DNA of 64,000 nt from JALOAD01 sp023228995 [NCBI: Candidatus Muiribacterium halophilum] (lineage in GTDB: Bacteria > Muiribacteriota > Muiribacteriia > Muiribacteriales): contig JALOAD010000002.1 in NCBI GenBank assembly GCA_023228995.1, positions 106,712 to 170,711 of the forward strand, in the 5' to 3' direction. Numbering within the stretch: the stretch's first letter is position 1; every line of letters starts with the position of its first letter. This document shows, one piece after another, positions 45,426-55,531 of the stretch. The notes below the pieces were generated by a model. It made no database searches. It saw nothing but the letters and a program-made list of their open reading frames with translations, and was not told the origin of the DNA. The translations under genes were made by a program, and so were the position numbers.

Positions 45426-45620
45426 ATGCCTAAACCTAGAAGATTTAATTGTAATTATTGTAAAAAAACATCAACTTATAATAATGTTCAATGTATGGAT
45501 ATTGTTAAATGTCCTTTTTGTATGAATGAGTTAATTGTTCCTGAAAATGCAGTTGTTGTTTTAAAAAAAGACAAAATAAAAATTTATAAACCCAAAAAAC
45601 CATGCGAGAAAAGAAGCTAA
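45426..45620 (+). CDS. small zinc-ribbon-like protein
   Basis: 64 residues from ATG 45426. Two CxxC knuckles are visible (FNCNYCKK and VKCPFCMNEL), with a further Cys between them, and the tail is basic (KIYKPKKPCEKRS). This suggests a small zinc-binding protein of zinc-ribbon type, possibly nucleic-acid binding. The start is uncertain: AAAGGA lies 12 nt upstream, rather far, and in-frame ATGs at 45360 and 45282 would add 22 or 48 residues that do not look conserved. One of few plus genes to the right of dif. Confidence 0.55.
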   Translation: MPKPRRFNCNYCKKTSTYNNVQCMDIVKCPFCMNELIVPENAVVVLKKDKIKIYKPKKPCEKRS

Positions 45621-45639
45621 AGCTATTAGTGAGTTAAAA

Positions 45640-45720
45640 AATCAAAAACGAAATCCCGGCTCAGAATCATGCCGGGATGACATCTATTGATTTTTGTTTA
45701 TTTAATCCGAAGACTCAATT
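45640..45720. repeat. single hairpin repeat with end and tail of the composite element
   Basis: AAAAATCAAAAACG (end of the 330-bp body) leads into AATCCCGGCTCAG, AATCATGCCGGGATGACA and then the tail CTATTGATTTTTGTTTATTTAATCCGAAGACTCAA. It is a minimal copy of the element without the main body, and its tail reaches the 3' end of the alpha-2-macroglobulin gene. Confidence 0.8.
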
Positions 45721-48700
45721 TTCAATATGAAAATTATAGCTATCAGTATGAGCATTAATATCAGGCGAATAAACTGATTGTATTGTCGCAGGAGGAGCAA
45801 GTAAATTACCTTTTTTAGTTGCATATAATGTATATTTTATTTTTAAAGAACCATGAGGAAGCCAATCAAAGAAAAATCTTGTCGATGAATCTCTAATTTC
45901 CCTATAAAACCATAAAGGATTATATTGCCAAGAAGAAAGCAAATCTTTATTTTCAAATCCAGTAGGTTTAGGATCTTTTATATATACAAATTCAAGTTGT
46001 GAAGAAGTTTCAATAGTAAGTTCAACTTCAATATCAGTTGAAATATTAACAATATCATTTTCTTTTATTTGATAAAGAACTTCCTTACCATTATTATTCT
46101 TCTTTTTAATAAAATATTTTCTTGAAATGTTCACAAGATTATTTGAACTTTCATAAGTTTTACCTTGTGGAATATACATAGTTGTTAGAGAAGCGAAAAG
46201 ACTTCCTTTACCCTGTTTTTCAATTGAAGCATTCAGAAGATTTAAAGAATTTTTAACACTATTTTTTTCTTTAGAAATTAAAATTTTACTTACTTTAGAA
46301 AACGGATCAATAATAAATTCTTCTTTTTCTTCAGCCCAATTTATAAAAAGTTTATCTTCAGATAAAAGATTTGAGTTTAATTTCATACTTTCAAGAATTG
46401 CATAAATTGCTTTAACAGAATGATCAGGTGTATCCCAAGAATTACCTTTTCTATTCCATAAAAGCCATGTAACAAGATCTTTTATTCTATTATCATTTGG
46501 ATTGATTTTATTTAAAGCTCTTATTACCATGCAATGATTGTTTATTGTATCATTATACCATATCCATGAGTATTTTTCAGGAGTCCAGAATATTCCCTGT
46601 TCACTTTTTTCTGAATTATCCATAACAGCATCAATAATCTCTTTACCCATAGCTTTTCTGCCAATATTTGTAAGCATTATAGAAAACATTGTTTTGCCTA
46701 AAGGTGAAAGTGCATGTTTTCTTTTTTCAATATCTTCGCTCCATTTTTTTAAATATGTAATAAATCTTGAAGCACCTTTATATTCAGCACCATAATACTC
46801 AGAAATAACAAATCCAGCATAACATTGATACAAAATATCGTCTTTATTAAGTTTATCTTTTTTATTAAATTCATTTAAAATAAAATTTAAAGCTTTTTCA
46901 ATTGTTTTTTCAGGTAATTTAATATTATAAGAAATAACCTGTGAAAGATTTTCTAAAATATTCATTGTTGTATAGAGATTAGATTTTCCACCAGGAATCC
47001 AAGGAAATCCACCGTCGGAATTTTGAGAATTAACAAGTTTTTCAATAAAATATTCAGTATTTTCTGCAACTTTTTTGCTATCAGTTAAAGAAATAAGATT
47101 ATCTAATTTATAACCTTCAGAACGGGTTTTCCACGGGGTTTCATCAAAACTTAACATTTGTCTTGGATCTTTTTGTTCCCATGGAAGCAATATACTATGT
47201 CTTTCTTCAATAGTTGAGGATAATCTTGCAATTTCAGGATTTTTTTGAAATATATTATTTATTATTGCTAATGGTACAAATCTATAAGCAAAACTATTAG
47301 TTGAATAAACAGAATGATTTATTATATAAGGCATAGCACTTAAAAGGTTAATAACTGTATTTGGTTCAATTGATAAAACAGATTTTTCAATAGAAAACTT
47401 TTGAGAAGATGGAGTGTTTTTTAAAATTGTCTTAGAATTTCCATCAATAAGTTTAATATCAGATATAAGTAATCTTTCATAAGCTGGTAAAACAGGAAGA
47501 TAAACTATTTCAGTATCAGAAAGCTGATTTGATTTCACATTAAATATAATTTGCATATTATCAATAATATTATTGGGTTTTAAAGTAAAATTAAAAAACT
47601 TTGTTTCATTAGATTTAATAATATCATTTTGATTAGAAGAAGATAAAAGTATATCTTTTGTAATATCAATGTTTTTATTTAATATTTTAATATTTAAATT
47701 CGTATTCAAAGAATTTTCAGTATTATTTGCAACCATTGCTTGAATTTGAGCTGTATCATTTTCTCTTAAAAATCTTGGTATATCAGCTCTAATAGAAAGT
47801 TTTTTTTGAGCTATTATACTTTTTTGGGAATTAGCAATTCTCATATCTTTAGTATTTGCAAAAAGATGAAGTTTCCATCTAGTAAGCTGGTCTGGAAGTT
47901 TTATATTAAAATTAAAATTTCCATTTTTTGATATTATATGAGGTAAAAACAAAGCAGTATCATTAAATTCACTTCTTATATTGTCGGTATTTTCAGAAGA
48001 ACCCTCTTTTGGCTCGTTTTCAGACATTTCAAAAGAATCACTTTGAATAGATGCTGATTTTGACATTGAAAGTTCCATACTAGCACCTAATGTTGGCATA
48101 AATGAATGATAAGAATATCTTGTTCTCCATGTTTTTATTTGAGGAATAGAATAATTAATTTCTTTTTTTCTCATAGCAAGAAGTATACTTTTCATAATAC
48201 CAGTATCAACAAATATACTTGATACATAAGGATTAAACAAAGAATTATAAGATCTTTGATTTGATCTTATAAACCGCTGTAATGATAAAAAATCAGGAAG
48301 AGAATTTTTGCTATAATAATCAAGAGATTCATCATACATCAATGCTAGTATTTCACATATATCTGAATTAGAAATATTAACATTAACAATTTTTTCTTCA
48401 CCTGGTTCCATTTTATCAGGAATAGATTCTGTATAAATATCAAATAAAATATCTTTATCAATTATATTAATACTACTTTCCTCTTTAATTTGTTTTTTAT
48501 TTTTGTTGCCAAAAATATTAACTTTAATATTACCTCTATAATCATCAGGTAAAACAAATTTTTGAACATATTGATTTTTATTTTCTTTAATAAACCGATT
48601 TTCTACAAAAAAGTTATTTTTAAATATTTCAGTCCAATAAAAATAATTTTGACTAAAATCACCAGTTATAAATTTGATTTCATCACCTTTACTATAATTA

Positions 48701-51579
48701 TCATTTTGAAAAACTATTTTTCTATAATCTGGTAAAAATACATTATCTTCATCAATTACTGTGAATATACTAAAATTTTTTACATTTTGAGAACTCTCTT
48801 CAATTAAATAAACTCCCGCATTAGGATTTTCAATTTCTATATAGAGCGTTTTATCATTATGATATAAACTTTTTTTGTATAAAAAAGTTTTGTTACATTG
48901 TTCAGCAACTTTGTTTTTAAATTCATTTATATTGGAATTTTCATTAAAAATCTTGGTTAATTCATTATTATTTAATTTATAAACAGAATAATTTGAATTA
49001 ATCTTTTTGAAATTTTCATTAATATCCATAGCTTGTGAATTTAAAATGATTTTATCATTTTTAAAATAAAAATTTTTATCAAATGAATGAGTAAAGAAAA
49101 AATCTTCTTTACCAATTTTATAAGATTTTTCTTTTGTTATTTTTCTACCACCCTTATCCTGAGCTTCAACCCAAATTACATATTCAGTAAAATATGGTAT
49201 AAAAGATTTTTCTTTATCTTTAGAGTCTGGAATATCAATTATAAATGAAAATTCTCCATTTGAATCAGTTAGAGTATTTCCTGAACTAATTGTTTCAAAG
49301 TTTTGTTGTTGATTATAAAAATATCTATAAAAAAACGGAATATATTTACGACTTCTTAATTCATATTTCAAATTAGTTTGTTGAGAAGATTCGCCTGAAT
49401 AATATTTAACATTTCCAAGAATTTTAATTTTTTCGTTATATTTCCAAATGCCTTCTGTTTTTAAAATATTTACTTCATAAGATGGTTTTTTATATTCTTC
49501 AACTTTAAAGTTTTTGGAATTTTGAATATTTCTATTATTTACACTTGTAGAAACAATTATACTATAATTACCAAGCTGTTTTCCTTTTGGAATTTTAAAA
49601 TCAAAAGAATAACTACCCATATTATTTAATTTACTTTTTTCAGTGTGAATTGTTTTATAATTAGGATCTTTTACATCAATTTGAACATTATTACCATTAA
49701 GAACATAATAACCAGAAGAAGTTTTCTTTACAGCTAATACCTTAATAAAAACATTATCACCTGGTCTATAAATTGCTCTATCCTGAAAAATAAAAACTTG
49801 TCCAGCTTCAGGATTATAGTAAGAAAAATATGAAGGAGAATTAGCATAAGCATAATTACCTTTACTTTCAGATATAGAACTTAAATTAAATGTACTATTA
49901 TAATGTTTAAAACCTGTTTCAATATTTTCTGATATTTCATAATAACCATTATTATCGGAATACATATTTAATTTTTTTTCTGTATTTTGAGTTCCGCTTT
50001 CAGTAATTATAAAATTAGTATTACTATATTGAGGAAGACCAGTAATATTGTTTAAAGTATATAATCTAAATATACTATCATTTACAACTTGTTTTTTATT
50101 AGTATCTAAATATGTTTTTGTATTATTTTCTGTTTTTAAAGTACATGCAGAAGTTATATATGAATATAAATCAGTTTTATTATAAAAACAAATAGATGAA
50201 AGAGAATTTCCAGGATCAAAACTGTCTTTTTCAGATATTGCAAAAATATAAAGTCCATTTGAATCTATTTTATCTTTAAATGATAAATTATAAGGATAAA
50301 ATCTTTTATAATCATTTACTTTTTCTTTCCATGTAAAATCAGGATTTATAGATACAAGTATTTTTTTTACCCATTCTTTATCAGGAGATTGAAGAAGATT
50401 TTCCCAAGAATTAAAATGAAAATTATCTTTATTAAATTTTTCAATTTCATAATAGTATTTTTCAGGAGTTATTTTCCAAGCATAAAAGTAATAATCAGTT
50501 ATATTTTTAGAGTAAACATTTATTTTTCCATTATCAATATTCATATTAAGAGCAGGTAATTTAAGATTATTAATAGCTTTAGAAGCTTTAATTGCAAAAT
50601 TACCAGTAAAATTTGATTCAACATAAGTAAATAATGAATAAGCTTTTTCTAAATCATTAATCTGTTGATAAATAGCTGAAGCTTCATACAAAGCATGAGA
50701 TTTTGAGTTTTTCTCAGTAAAACTTTGAGCTATTTTTTCAAGCTCAATAGCTATTTTTAATATAAATTTATTGTAATCAGTCTTTCCATTAAAAAAAGAA
50801 TTTTTCCTTTCAAGTAAATTATAAACTTTCCATCTTTCACTAGCATTTTCACGATTTTTTATAAAATTTGTAGAAGCATATTTAGTAAGTTGAAGTATTA
50901 AAATATTTTTATCTTCTTCAAAATCAACATTTCCCTCATCAAAAAAAATATTATCAATATCATTTGTTTTAGGAGATTTTTTTACTAAATATAAATTATT
51001 ATTATTTTTTAAAAATTCTGTAAATCTGTAAATATAAAGATCAAAAAGTGAAGAAAATCTATCTTTCTCAAAAAGATCAGTTGTAAAAAAATATGAAAGT
51101 TCATTAATATCCATTTTTGAAGTTGTGTTCGAAATAACAAAAAGATCTTTAAAACAATGTAATATTTTATCATTTATTTGATCTTTTGAAAGTTCCCAAG
51201 GAGAATTTTTTATTTCTTCATATTCAACAGTTTCTATAATTGAATTATATTGCATTTGGAAATTTTGAAGCATTTCAATTTTTAAAAATAAAAAAATAGC
51301 AAGATTTCTAGTGTTTAAAGGATATGAAACTTTTAATATTTCTTTAGTTGCTTCTCCATATTTAAATAAATGACCTAGACTTTCAATATATCTAAAAAAT
51401 GTTTTTAATTTAATAAATTCATCATTATTATTAGTATAAATATTGTAATAAATATCCTTAGCATTATTATACTGACCTTTTTCAAACAATTTATCAGCAT
51501 CTTCTATTGTATCTGCAAAAGTAGATATACAAACAAAAATCATAATTAAAAATAAGTATTTTTTTATAATATTAAGCAT
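45715..51579 (-). CDS. bacterial alpha-2-macroglobulin without thioester
   Basis: 1954 residues. Signal peptide 1-22, then TPR-like helices (ADKLFEKGQYNNAKDIYYNIY and on, about 25-350), a series of macroglobulin beta domains (an MG-type motif FIFQDRAIYRPGDNVFIKVLAVKK is clear near 600), the A2M core (FNDTALFLPHIISKNGNFNFNIKLPDQLTRWKLHLFANTKD) and the alpha-alpha toroid (from about 1480). Where thioester proteins read YPYGCxEQ, this one has AMPYIINHSVYSTNSFAYRFVP, so the protease-trapping thioester is absent, as in the YfaS type. The likely role is periplasmic defence against proteases. No pbpC or yfa partner is adjacent. AAGGAG precedes ATG 51579. Confidence 0.85.
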   Translation of the reverse strand: MLNIIKKYLFLIMIFVCISTFADTIEDADKLFEKGQYNNAKDIYYNIYTNNNDEFIKLKTFFRYIESLGHLFKYGEATKEILKVSYPLNTRNLAIFLFLKIEMLQNFQMQYNSIIETVEYEEIKNSPWELSKDQINDKILHCFKDLFVISNTTSKMDINELSYFFTTDLFEKDRFSSLFDLYIYRFTEFLKNNNNLYLVKKSPKTNDIDNIFFDEGNVDFEEDKNILILQLTKYASTNFIKNRENASERWKVYNLLERKNSFFNGKTDYNKFILKIAIELEKIAQSFTEKNSKSHALYEASAIYQQINDLEKAYSLFTYVESNFTGNFAIKASKAINNLKLPALNMNIDNGKINVYSKNITDYYFYAWKITPEKYYYEIEKFNKDNFHFNSWENLLQSPDKEWVKKILVSINPDFTWKEKVNDYKRFYPYNLSFKDKIDSNGLYIFAISEKDSFDPGNSLSSICFYNKTDLYSYITSACTLKTENNTKTYLDTNKKQVVNDSIFRLYTLNNITGLPQYSNTNFIITESGTQNTEKKLNMYSDNNGYYEISENIETGFKHYNSTFNLSSISESKGNYAYANSPSYFSYYNPEAGQVFIFQDRAIYRPGDNVFIKVLAVKKTSSGYYVLNGNNVQIDVKDPNYKTIHTEKSKLNNMGSYSFDFKIPKGKQLGNYSIIVSTSVNNRNIQNSKNFKVEEYKKPSYEVNILKTEGIWKYNEKIKILGNVKYYSGESSQQTNLKYELRSRKYIPFFYRYFYNQQQNFETISSGNTLTDSNGEFSFIIDIPDSKDKEKSFIPYFTEYVIWVEAQDKGGRKITKEKSYKIGKEDFFFTHSFDKNFYFKNDKIILNSQAMDINENFKKINSNYSVYKLNNNELTKIFNENSNINEFKNKVAEQCNKTFLYKKSLYHNDKTLYIEIENPNAGVYLIEESSQNVKNFSIFTVIDEDNVFLPDYRKIVFQNDNYSKGDEIKFITGDFSQNYFYWTEIFKNNFFVENRFIKENKNQYVQKFVLPDDYRGNIKVNIFGNKNKKQIKEESSINIIDKDILFDIYTESIPDKMEPGEEKIVNVNISNSDICEILALMYDESLDYYSKNSLPDFLSLQRFIRSNQRSYNSLFNPYVSSIFVDTGIMKSILLAMRKKEINYSIPQIKTWRTRYSYHSFMPTLGASMELSMSKSASIQSDSFEMSENEPKEGSSENTDNIRSEFNDTALFLPHIISKNGNFNFNIKLPDQLTRWKLHLFANTKDMRIANSQKSIIAQKKLSIRADIPRFLRENDTAQIQAMVANNTENSLNTNLNIKILNKNIDITKDILLSSSNQNDIIKSNETKFFNFTLKPNNIIDNMQIIFNVKSNQLSDTEIVYLPVLPAYERLLISDIKLIDGNSKTILKNTPSSQKFSIEKSVLSIEPNTVINLLSAMPYIINHSVYSTNSFAYRFVPLAIINNIFQKNPEIARLSSTIEERHSILLPWEQKDPRQMLSFDETPWKTRSEGYKLDNLISLTDSKKVAENTEYFIEKLVNSQNSDGGFPWIPGGKSNLYTTMNILENLSQVISYNIKLPEKTIEKALNFILNEFNKKDKLNKDDILYQCYAGFVISEYYGAEYKGASRFITYLKKWSEDIEKRKHALSPLGKTMFSIMLTNIGRKAMGKEIIDAVMDNSEKSEQGIFWTPEKYSWIWYNDTINNHCMVIRALNKINPNDNRIKDLVTWLLWNRKGNSWDTPDHSVKAIYAILESMKLNSNLLSEDKLFINWAEEKEEFIIDPFSKVSKILISKEKNSVKNSLNLLNASIEKQGKGSLFASLTTMYIPQGKTYESSNNLVNISRKYFIKKKNNNGKEVLYQIKENDIVNISTDIEVELTIETSSQLEFVYIKDPKPTGFENKDLLSSWQYNPLWFYREIRDSSTRFFFDWLPHGSLKIKYTLYATKKGNLLAPPATIQSVYSPDINAHTDSYNFHIEN

Positions 51580-51780
51580 AAATATAACTCCTTAAAGCTA
51601 TGTTTGATTATTAAATCATTTTGATAATAATAACAGAAATAAATGCTAAAATAAAATGAAAGAAAATGATTAAATTAATTATCTTGACTAATATAGATAA
51701 TGCCTGTGAAATAGCGAAAGGGTTAAGTAGTGAGATAGAAAAATCAAGAACAAAAAAGGTAGAGAGAAAAAAGGTTTTGT
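51580..51780. other. gap upstream of the macroglobulin gene
   Basis: About 200 bases of AT-rich sequence. A 71-codon minus-strand frame covers 51611-51826 but runs through the terminator and has no ribosome site, so I do not call it. Confidence 0.5.
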
Positions 51781-51816
51781 AAAAAAAAAGCGGGAAATAT
51801 ATTCCCGCTTTTTTTA
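51781..51816. terminator. bidirectional intrinsic terminator
   Basis: GCGGGAA (51790-51796) and TTCCCGC (51802-51808) form a 7-bp stem flanked by nine As on one side and seven Ts on the other. It is placed 20-55 nt beyond the stop of the clostripain gene on the minus strand. Confidence 0.85.
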
Positions 51817-51835
51817 TAAAAATCACACTCTGAGT

Positions 51836-53275
51836 TTATTCAGCTGAAGCAGTTTCAACAGTTTCAACAGGATCAGGTTCAATATCAAAAGAACTATCAG
51901 GAAGAACTTCCATAGTCTTAATATAAGTGTCAAAAAGAGTATTTATTTCTTTACCCATTTCTGAAGTTGCAAAATCAAGACCATTTACATAATAAGTATA
52001 TTCTCTAAAAGATCTTCTGTGAATATTACCATCTTTTTTAACTCTGTAATAATATGGCATATAAATTGCTACACCATTAACACCGTTTTTCCATGCTTCA
52101 TCACCCATAGCAACATTTTTAACAATTGTTCTATTTATTTTAGATATAGCATTATCAATTTTTTCAGCAGTAACTATAGCTAATAGTTTTTCATTATCTT
52201 TTATCTTTTTAAGAAAATCAATAAGATCTATAAATGTATCATCTGAAAAATACACAGCATTAAATAAAGCACTATGATATTCAATCATAAGGTCAATATT
52301 TTTTGACATATCTTCAGCATCGGTTTTTGCGTTTATTGCTTTAAAAACTTCAGCTATAGCTTCATTAACACCTTCTGATTTAAGAGTTTCAAGTTCTATA
52401 GAAGATAAACAAGCTTTAGCTTTACCATTATAAGCTTCATAATAAGAATCAATCATTTTTTCTGAGTAACCCTTACCTTTTTCCGCAACACCAGCTTCCT
52501 GCATTGATTTGTCTTTTAAATACTGTAAAATATCATTATAAGTAAAACCATGACCTGGTATAACTTCTTCAGAAGAAACAATATAACCAATATTTTTACC
52601 AGCAAAATCATGATTTATTTCGTACATTCCCATAAGACATGCGTCAAATGATATTATATTAAGTTTAATTTCATCTTTTGCATTTTCAGCAATTTGATTT
52701 ACAACTCTAGCAAATACTAAACCTAAAGTATCTCTAAGTTCTTTTATTTTCATCATACTGTGTTCGCCAACAACACCTGCATTATCATCAACAATAACAC
52801 CTTTTACACCAGCACCATGAGTACCAATATCAAGATGATAGTTTTCAGCAGGATAATTTTTTATAACACCTTTAATGAATTTTTCAAGATTTTTTGGTTT
52901 ACCTGAATCAAATATACCAGCTTCAAAACCAAGATCTTTTGTAATATCTTTAGATACTAAAGTTCTATTAACTCCAGCTTCATCTTTTGTGATATAATAA
53001 ATTTTCATACCACTGTTTTCAGCATTAGTTTTTGTAATGCCTTCTTGTCCATAAACCCATTCTCCAGTCCATCTGTCAAAAAGAACTATTACATTAAATA
53101 CACCTTCTTCTGACCCAACTGCTTCCATTTCATTGATATCCTGAAGAAGTGCACTGTCAAGATTGTTATCACCAGCGATATATACCATAACAGTCCATTT
53201 TGCTTTACTAGCTTCAGAGTATGAAATCAGGCAGAGAGTAAGAATCATAATCATCAATAAAAGTTTTTTGTTCAT
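51836..53275 (-). CDS. clostripain-family (C11) cysteine peptidase
   Basis: 479 residues with signal peptide (1-20). C11 hallmarks: WTVMVYIAGDNNLD near the N-terminus, His153 in GTHGAG, Cys213 in SFDACLMGMYE, and downstream SEEVIPGHGFTYNDIL. Both catalytic residues are present, so it should be an active Arg/Lys-type endopeptidase in the periplasm or outside. The C-terminus is acidic (DSSFDIEPDPVETVETASAE). GGGGGAGA precedes ATG. It has its own terminator and follows the lpt genes in the same direction, 70 nt downstream of lptA. Confidence 0.93.
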   Translation of the reverse strand: MNKKLLLMIMILTLCLISYSEASKAKWTVMVYIAGDNNLDSALLQDINEMEAVGSEEGVFNVIVLFDRWTGEWVYGQEGITKTNAENSGMKIYYITKDEAGVNRTLVSKDITKDLGFEAGIFDSGKPKNLEKFIKGVIKNYPAENYHLDIGTHGAGVKGVIVDDNAGVVGEHSMMKIKELRDTLGLVFARVVNQIAENAKDEIKLNIISFDACLMGMYEINHDFAGKNIGYIVSSEEVIPGHGFTYNDILQYLKDKSMQEAGVAEKGKGYSEKMIDSYYEAYNGKAKACLSSIELETLKSEGVNEAIAEVFKAINAKTDAEDMSKNIDLMIEYHSALFNAVYFSDDTFIDLIDFLKKIKDNEKLLAIVTAEKIDNAISKINRTIVKNVAMGDEAWKNGVNGVAIYMPYYYRVKKDGNIHRRSFREYTYYVNGLDFATSEMGKEINTLFDTYIKTMEVLPDSSFDIEPDPVETVETASAE

Positions 53276-53345
53276 AATGTCTCCCCCTTTTTATTAATCC
53301 TAATTTAATTATAGTCGTTATTTGCAAATGTCGCAATAAGTTTTT

Positions 53346-54110
53346 TTATTCAGAAGCACCAGAAGAAGGAATTACCTCAGCTTTTGCTTTAAAAACGATA
53401 ACTCTTTCATCTTCAGTAAAAAATATGATTTTTTCACCATGAACTTTATCACCAGTTTTTCTTTCTATTGAAGCATTACCAACAATTTCTATTCTATTTT
53501 CACCTTCAAAAAAAATAAGTCTATCTCCATAAGCTGTAGAATCGACTCTTTCAATTCTAACATTACCAATTGCAAGAGCTTTTCCAGTGTTATTGTAATA
53601 AGTTAAATTATCGCAAAAAAGATTATAATCAAGTTCTTGTTTTCCATCGACAAACTTGAATCTTTCTATTTTAACATTATCATCAACAACAACTCTATCT
53701 TCTTTAATATAGTTTACAACTCTTTTACCAGTAATTTTGGATTTACCAATAACAGTTTCTTTAGTATCTTTAATAGTTTCGTTGATTATAGGTTCGCCAG
53801 TTGCAACTGCTTTTTCTTCATCCATATAATAAATCATTTTATTACATTCAAGTGTATATTTTTCTTGAACAAGTTTTACATTAATATAAGCTTCCATTAA
53901 ATTTTTTTCTTCATCAACTTTCCCTTGTCCTGCGGTTAAAGTATAACTAGGATTTATAACTTTAAAATCACCTCGAATATAGCGAATACTTCCTAAAAAT
54001 TCCATAACCTTGCCAGTTATTTCAGAATTTTTCATAAAATCATCAGCACTAAATACATTAATACTGTATATTAAAAATATAAAAATAAAACCTTTTAATC
54101 GAATTTTCAT
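53346..54110 (-). CDS. lptA: LptA/OstA-like periplasmic LPS transport protein
   Basis: 254 residues, signal peptide 1-21 (ending NVFSAD). The body is a run of OstA-type beta-jellyroll repeats: YTLECNKMIYYMDEEKAVATGEP, LFCDNLTYYNNTGKALAIGNVRIE, AYGDRLIFFEGENRIEIVGNASIER. LptA forms the periplasmic bridge that carries LPS to LptD. The protein is longer than E. coli LptA (185), as is common outside Proteobacteria. It is fourth in the kdsC-lpxL-lptC-lptA series, 9 nt after lptC. LptB, F, G and D are not in this window. Confidence 0.85.
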   Translation of the reverse strand: MKIRLKGFIFIFLIYSINVFSADDFMKNSEITGKVMEFLGSIRYIRGDFKVINPSYTLTAGQGKVDEEKNLMEAYINVKLVQEKYTLECNKMIYYMDEEKAVATGEPIINETIKDTKETVIGKSKITGKRVVNYIKEDRVVVDDNVKIERFKFVDGKQELDYNLFCDNLTYYNNTGKALAIGNVRIERVDSTAYGDRLIFFEGENRIEIVGNASIERKTGDKVHGEKIIFFTEDERVIVFKAKAEVIPSSGASE

Positions 54111-54119
54111 AACTTAGCC

Positions 54120-54668
54120 TCATTTTTTAGTAACAATTTTTACATTATTTAAAATTCTTGCTCTTTTTAATTTCAAATTTGATTCAAGCCCTTTACCTGT
54201 TGTTATCTTATCTTTTTCGTCAATTGTAATTTCTTGATGAGTATATATTCTTTCTTTTTTTATATTATAAAACAATTCTGATGTAAAAAGCGATGTATCA
54301 GGTTCATTTGTTACAATTACATTGCCTGAAAAGACAACATTTGTTCCTGTTCCATCAAGCGATGCAGTATTTGATGTAATCTGTGCAGTAGTTTTGTCTG
54401 ATGAAAAAATTTCACCAGTGCAATCATACAATGTTACAGCATTATTCAATACATCTCTGTGTAAACTTTTTCCTCTAAGCTCTGCTGCTTTTTCATTAGT
54501 TTCTTCATTAAAAGCATGGATTACACATTGTTGTATATTAGTTCTTGGAGCATTATCAATATTAAGCATTCCTTCATCCATATAATAAAGTGTAACAAAA
54601 ATAAAAACAAGAAAATATGGAAAAGCTGTCTTGGCTATTTTATATAATAATTTCAAAGTAAACCCCAC
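54120..54668 (-). CDS. lptC: LptC-like LPS export protein
   Basis: 182 residues with a single N-terminal membrane helix (about 12-31, KTAFPYFLVFIFVTLYYMDEG) and an OstA-like beta fold after it (AAELRGKSLHRDVLNNAVTLYDCTGEIFSSDK, TGTNVVFSGNVIVTN, GKGLESNLKLKRARILNNVKI). In the LPS export machine LptC hands LPS from LptB2FG to LptA. It overlaps the end of lpxL by 16 nt and precedes lptA by 9 nt, so the synteny is strong support. Confidence 0.85.
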   Translation of the reverse strand: MGFTLKLLYKIAKTAFPYFLVFIFVTLYYMDEGMLNIDNAPRTNIQQCVIHAFNEETNEKAAELRGKSLHRDVLNNAVTLYDCTGEIFSSDKTTAQITSNTASLDGTGTNVVFSGNVIVTNEPDTSLFTSELFYNIKKERIYTHQEITIDEKDKITTGKGLESNLKLKRARILNNVKIVTKK

Positions 54669-55531
54669 CTATTATGAAACCACGCCCATTGTTCGGGATA
54701 AAGACTGATTATTTGTGTATAATTTTCATTTATATTTTCTAAAATTACATTTGTCTTATATTTAATTTTTCCGTTTTTTGGAATATTTATATTTTCAAAT
54801 TTTATATTAAAAAATGGTTTTTTCTTTCTAATTGCAAATGCAGAAATAATTGAAGCTTTTGATTTTAAGGCAAATATTGCCGGTCCTTTTGGTGTTTTTG
54901 CAGGTCTTCCGAGAAAATCAATATCTATTCCGTCATTTCCTGGATTTTGATCTGCAAGTATTATAAGAATCTCATTTCTTTTTAAAGCATTTATTGAACC
55001 ATGATATGCATTGCTATTATCAATAAGTTTAACTTTATTCATTTTTCTTAGTCTTTTTATTACTTTATCGTATTTTTCAGATGATGGTTTTCTGTATATA
55101 GCATTTACTTTATAATTGTTTTTACCAAGATAAGTACCAAGAAGTTCCCAATTGCCAATATGACCAGTAATAATTATTAAACCATTACCTTTTTTTAAAC
55201 TTTCATCAATTAATTCAGCATTTTGAGTTTTAATATAATAATTTGCATCTTCTTTTTTCATCATTGCAAATTTTATAAACTCAACAAATGTGAAACACAT
55301 ATTTTGAATTACTTTTGAAAATAATTTTTCAGCATCTTTTTTTATTGCAGTAAATGAAACATTAGCAACAGTTATAAGTTTTTCTTTTTCAATAAAAGGA
55401 ATAAAAAGTTTTGAAACCAATCCTGCAATTTTATATGAAGTTGAAAAATTAGCTCTTTTAAATATATCAATAAGACTAAGAGCAAATCCATATACAATAT
55501 ATCTTTTTAAATTATTCAATCTATGCTTCAT
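54653..55531 (-). CDS. lpxL: LpxL/HtrB-type lipid A acyltransferase
   Basis: 292 residues with an N-terminal hydrophobic segment. The acyltransferase HxxxxE motif is H124-I-G-N-W-E129 in IITGHIGNWELLGTY. Further family blocks are NAIYRKPSSEKYDKVIKRLR, ILADQNPGNDGIDIDFLGRPAKTPKGPAIFALKSKA and PEQWAWFHNRW at the C-terminus. It adds secondary acyl chains to Kdo-lipid A at the inner membrane. Being next to kdsC and lptC/lptA, it completes a compact lipid A/LPS unit. It overlaps kdsC by 11 nt and lptC by 16 nt. Confidence 0.9.
   Translation of the reverse strand: MKHRLNNLKRYIVYGFALSLIDIFKRANFSTSYKIAGLVSKLFIPFIEKEKLITVANVSFTAIKKDAEKLFSKVIQNMCFTFVEFIKFAMMKKEDANYYIKTQNAELIDESLKKGNGLIIITGHIGNWELLGTYLGKNNYKVNAIYRKPSSEKYDKVIKRLRKMNKVKLIDNSNAYHGSINALKRNEILIILADQNPGNDGIDIDFLGRPAKTPKGPAIFALKSKASIISAFAIRKKKPFFNIKFENINIPKNGKIKYKTNVILENINENYTQIISLYPEQWAWFHNRWGLL

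Noticed and set aside
51611-51826. 71-codon hydrophobic minus-strand frame
   Set aside because: It runs through an intrinsic terminator, has no ribosome site and is not next to a partner.
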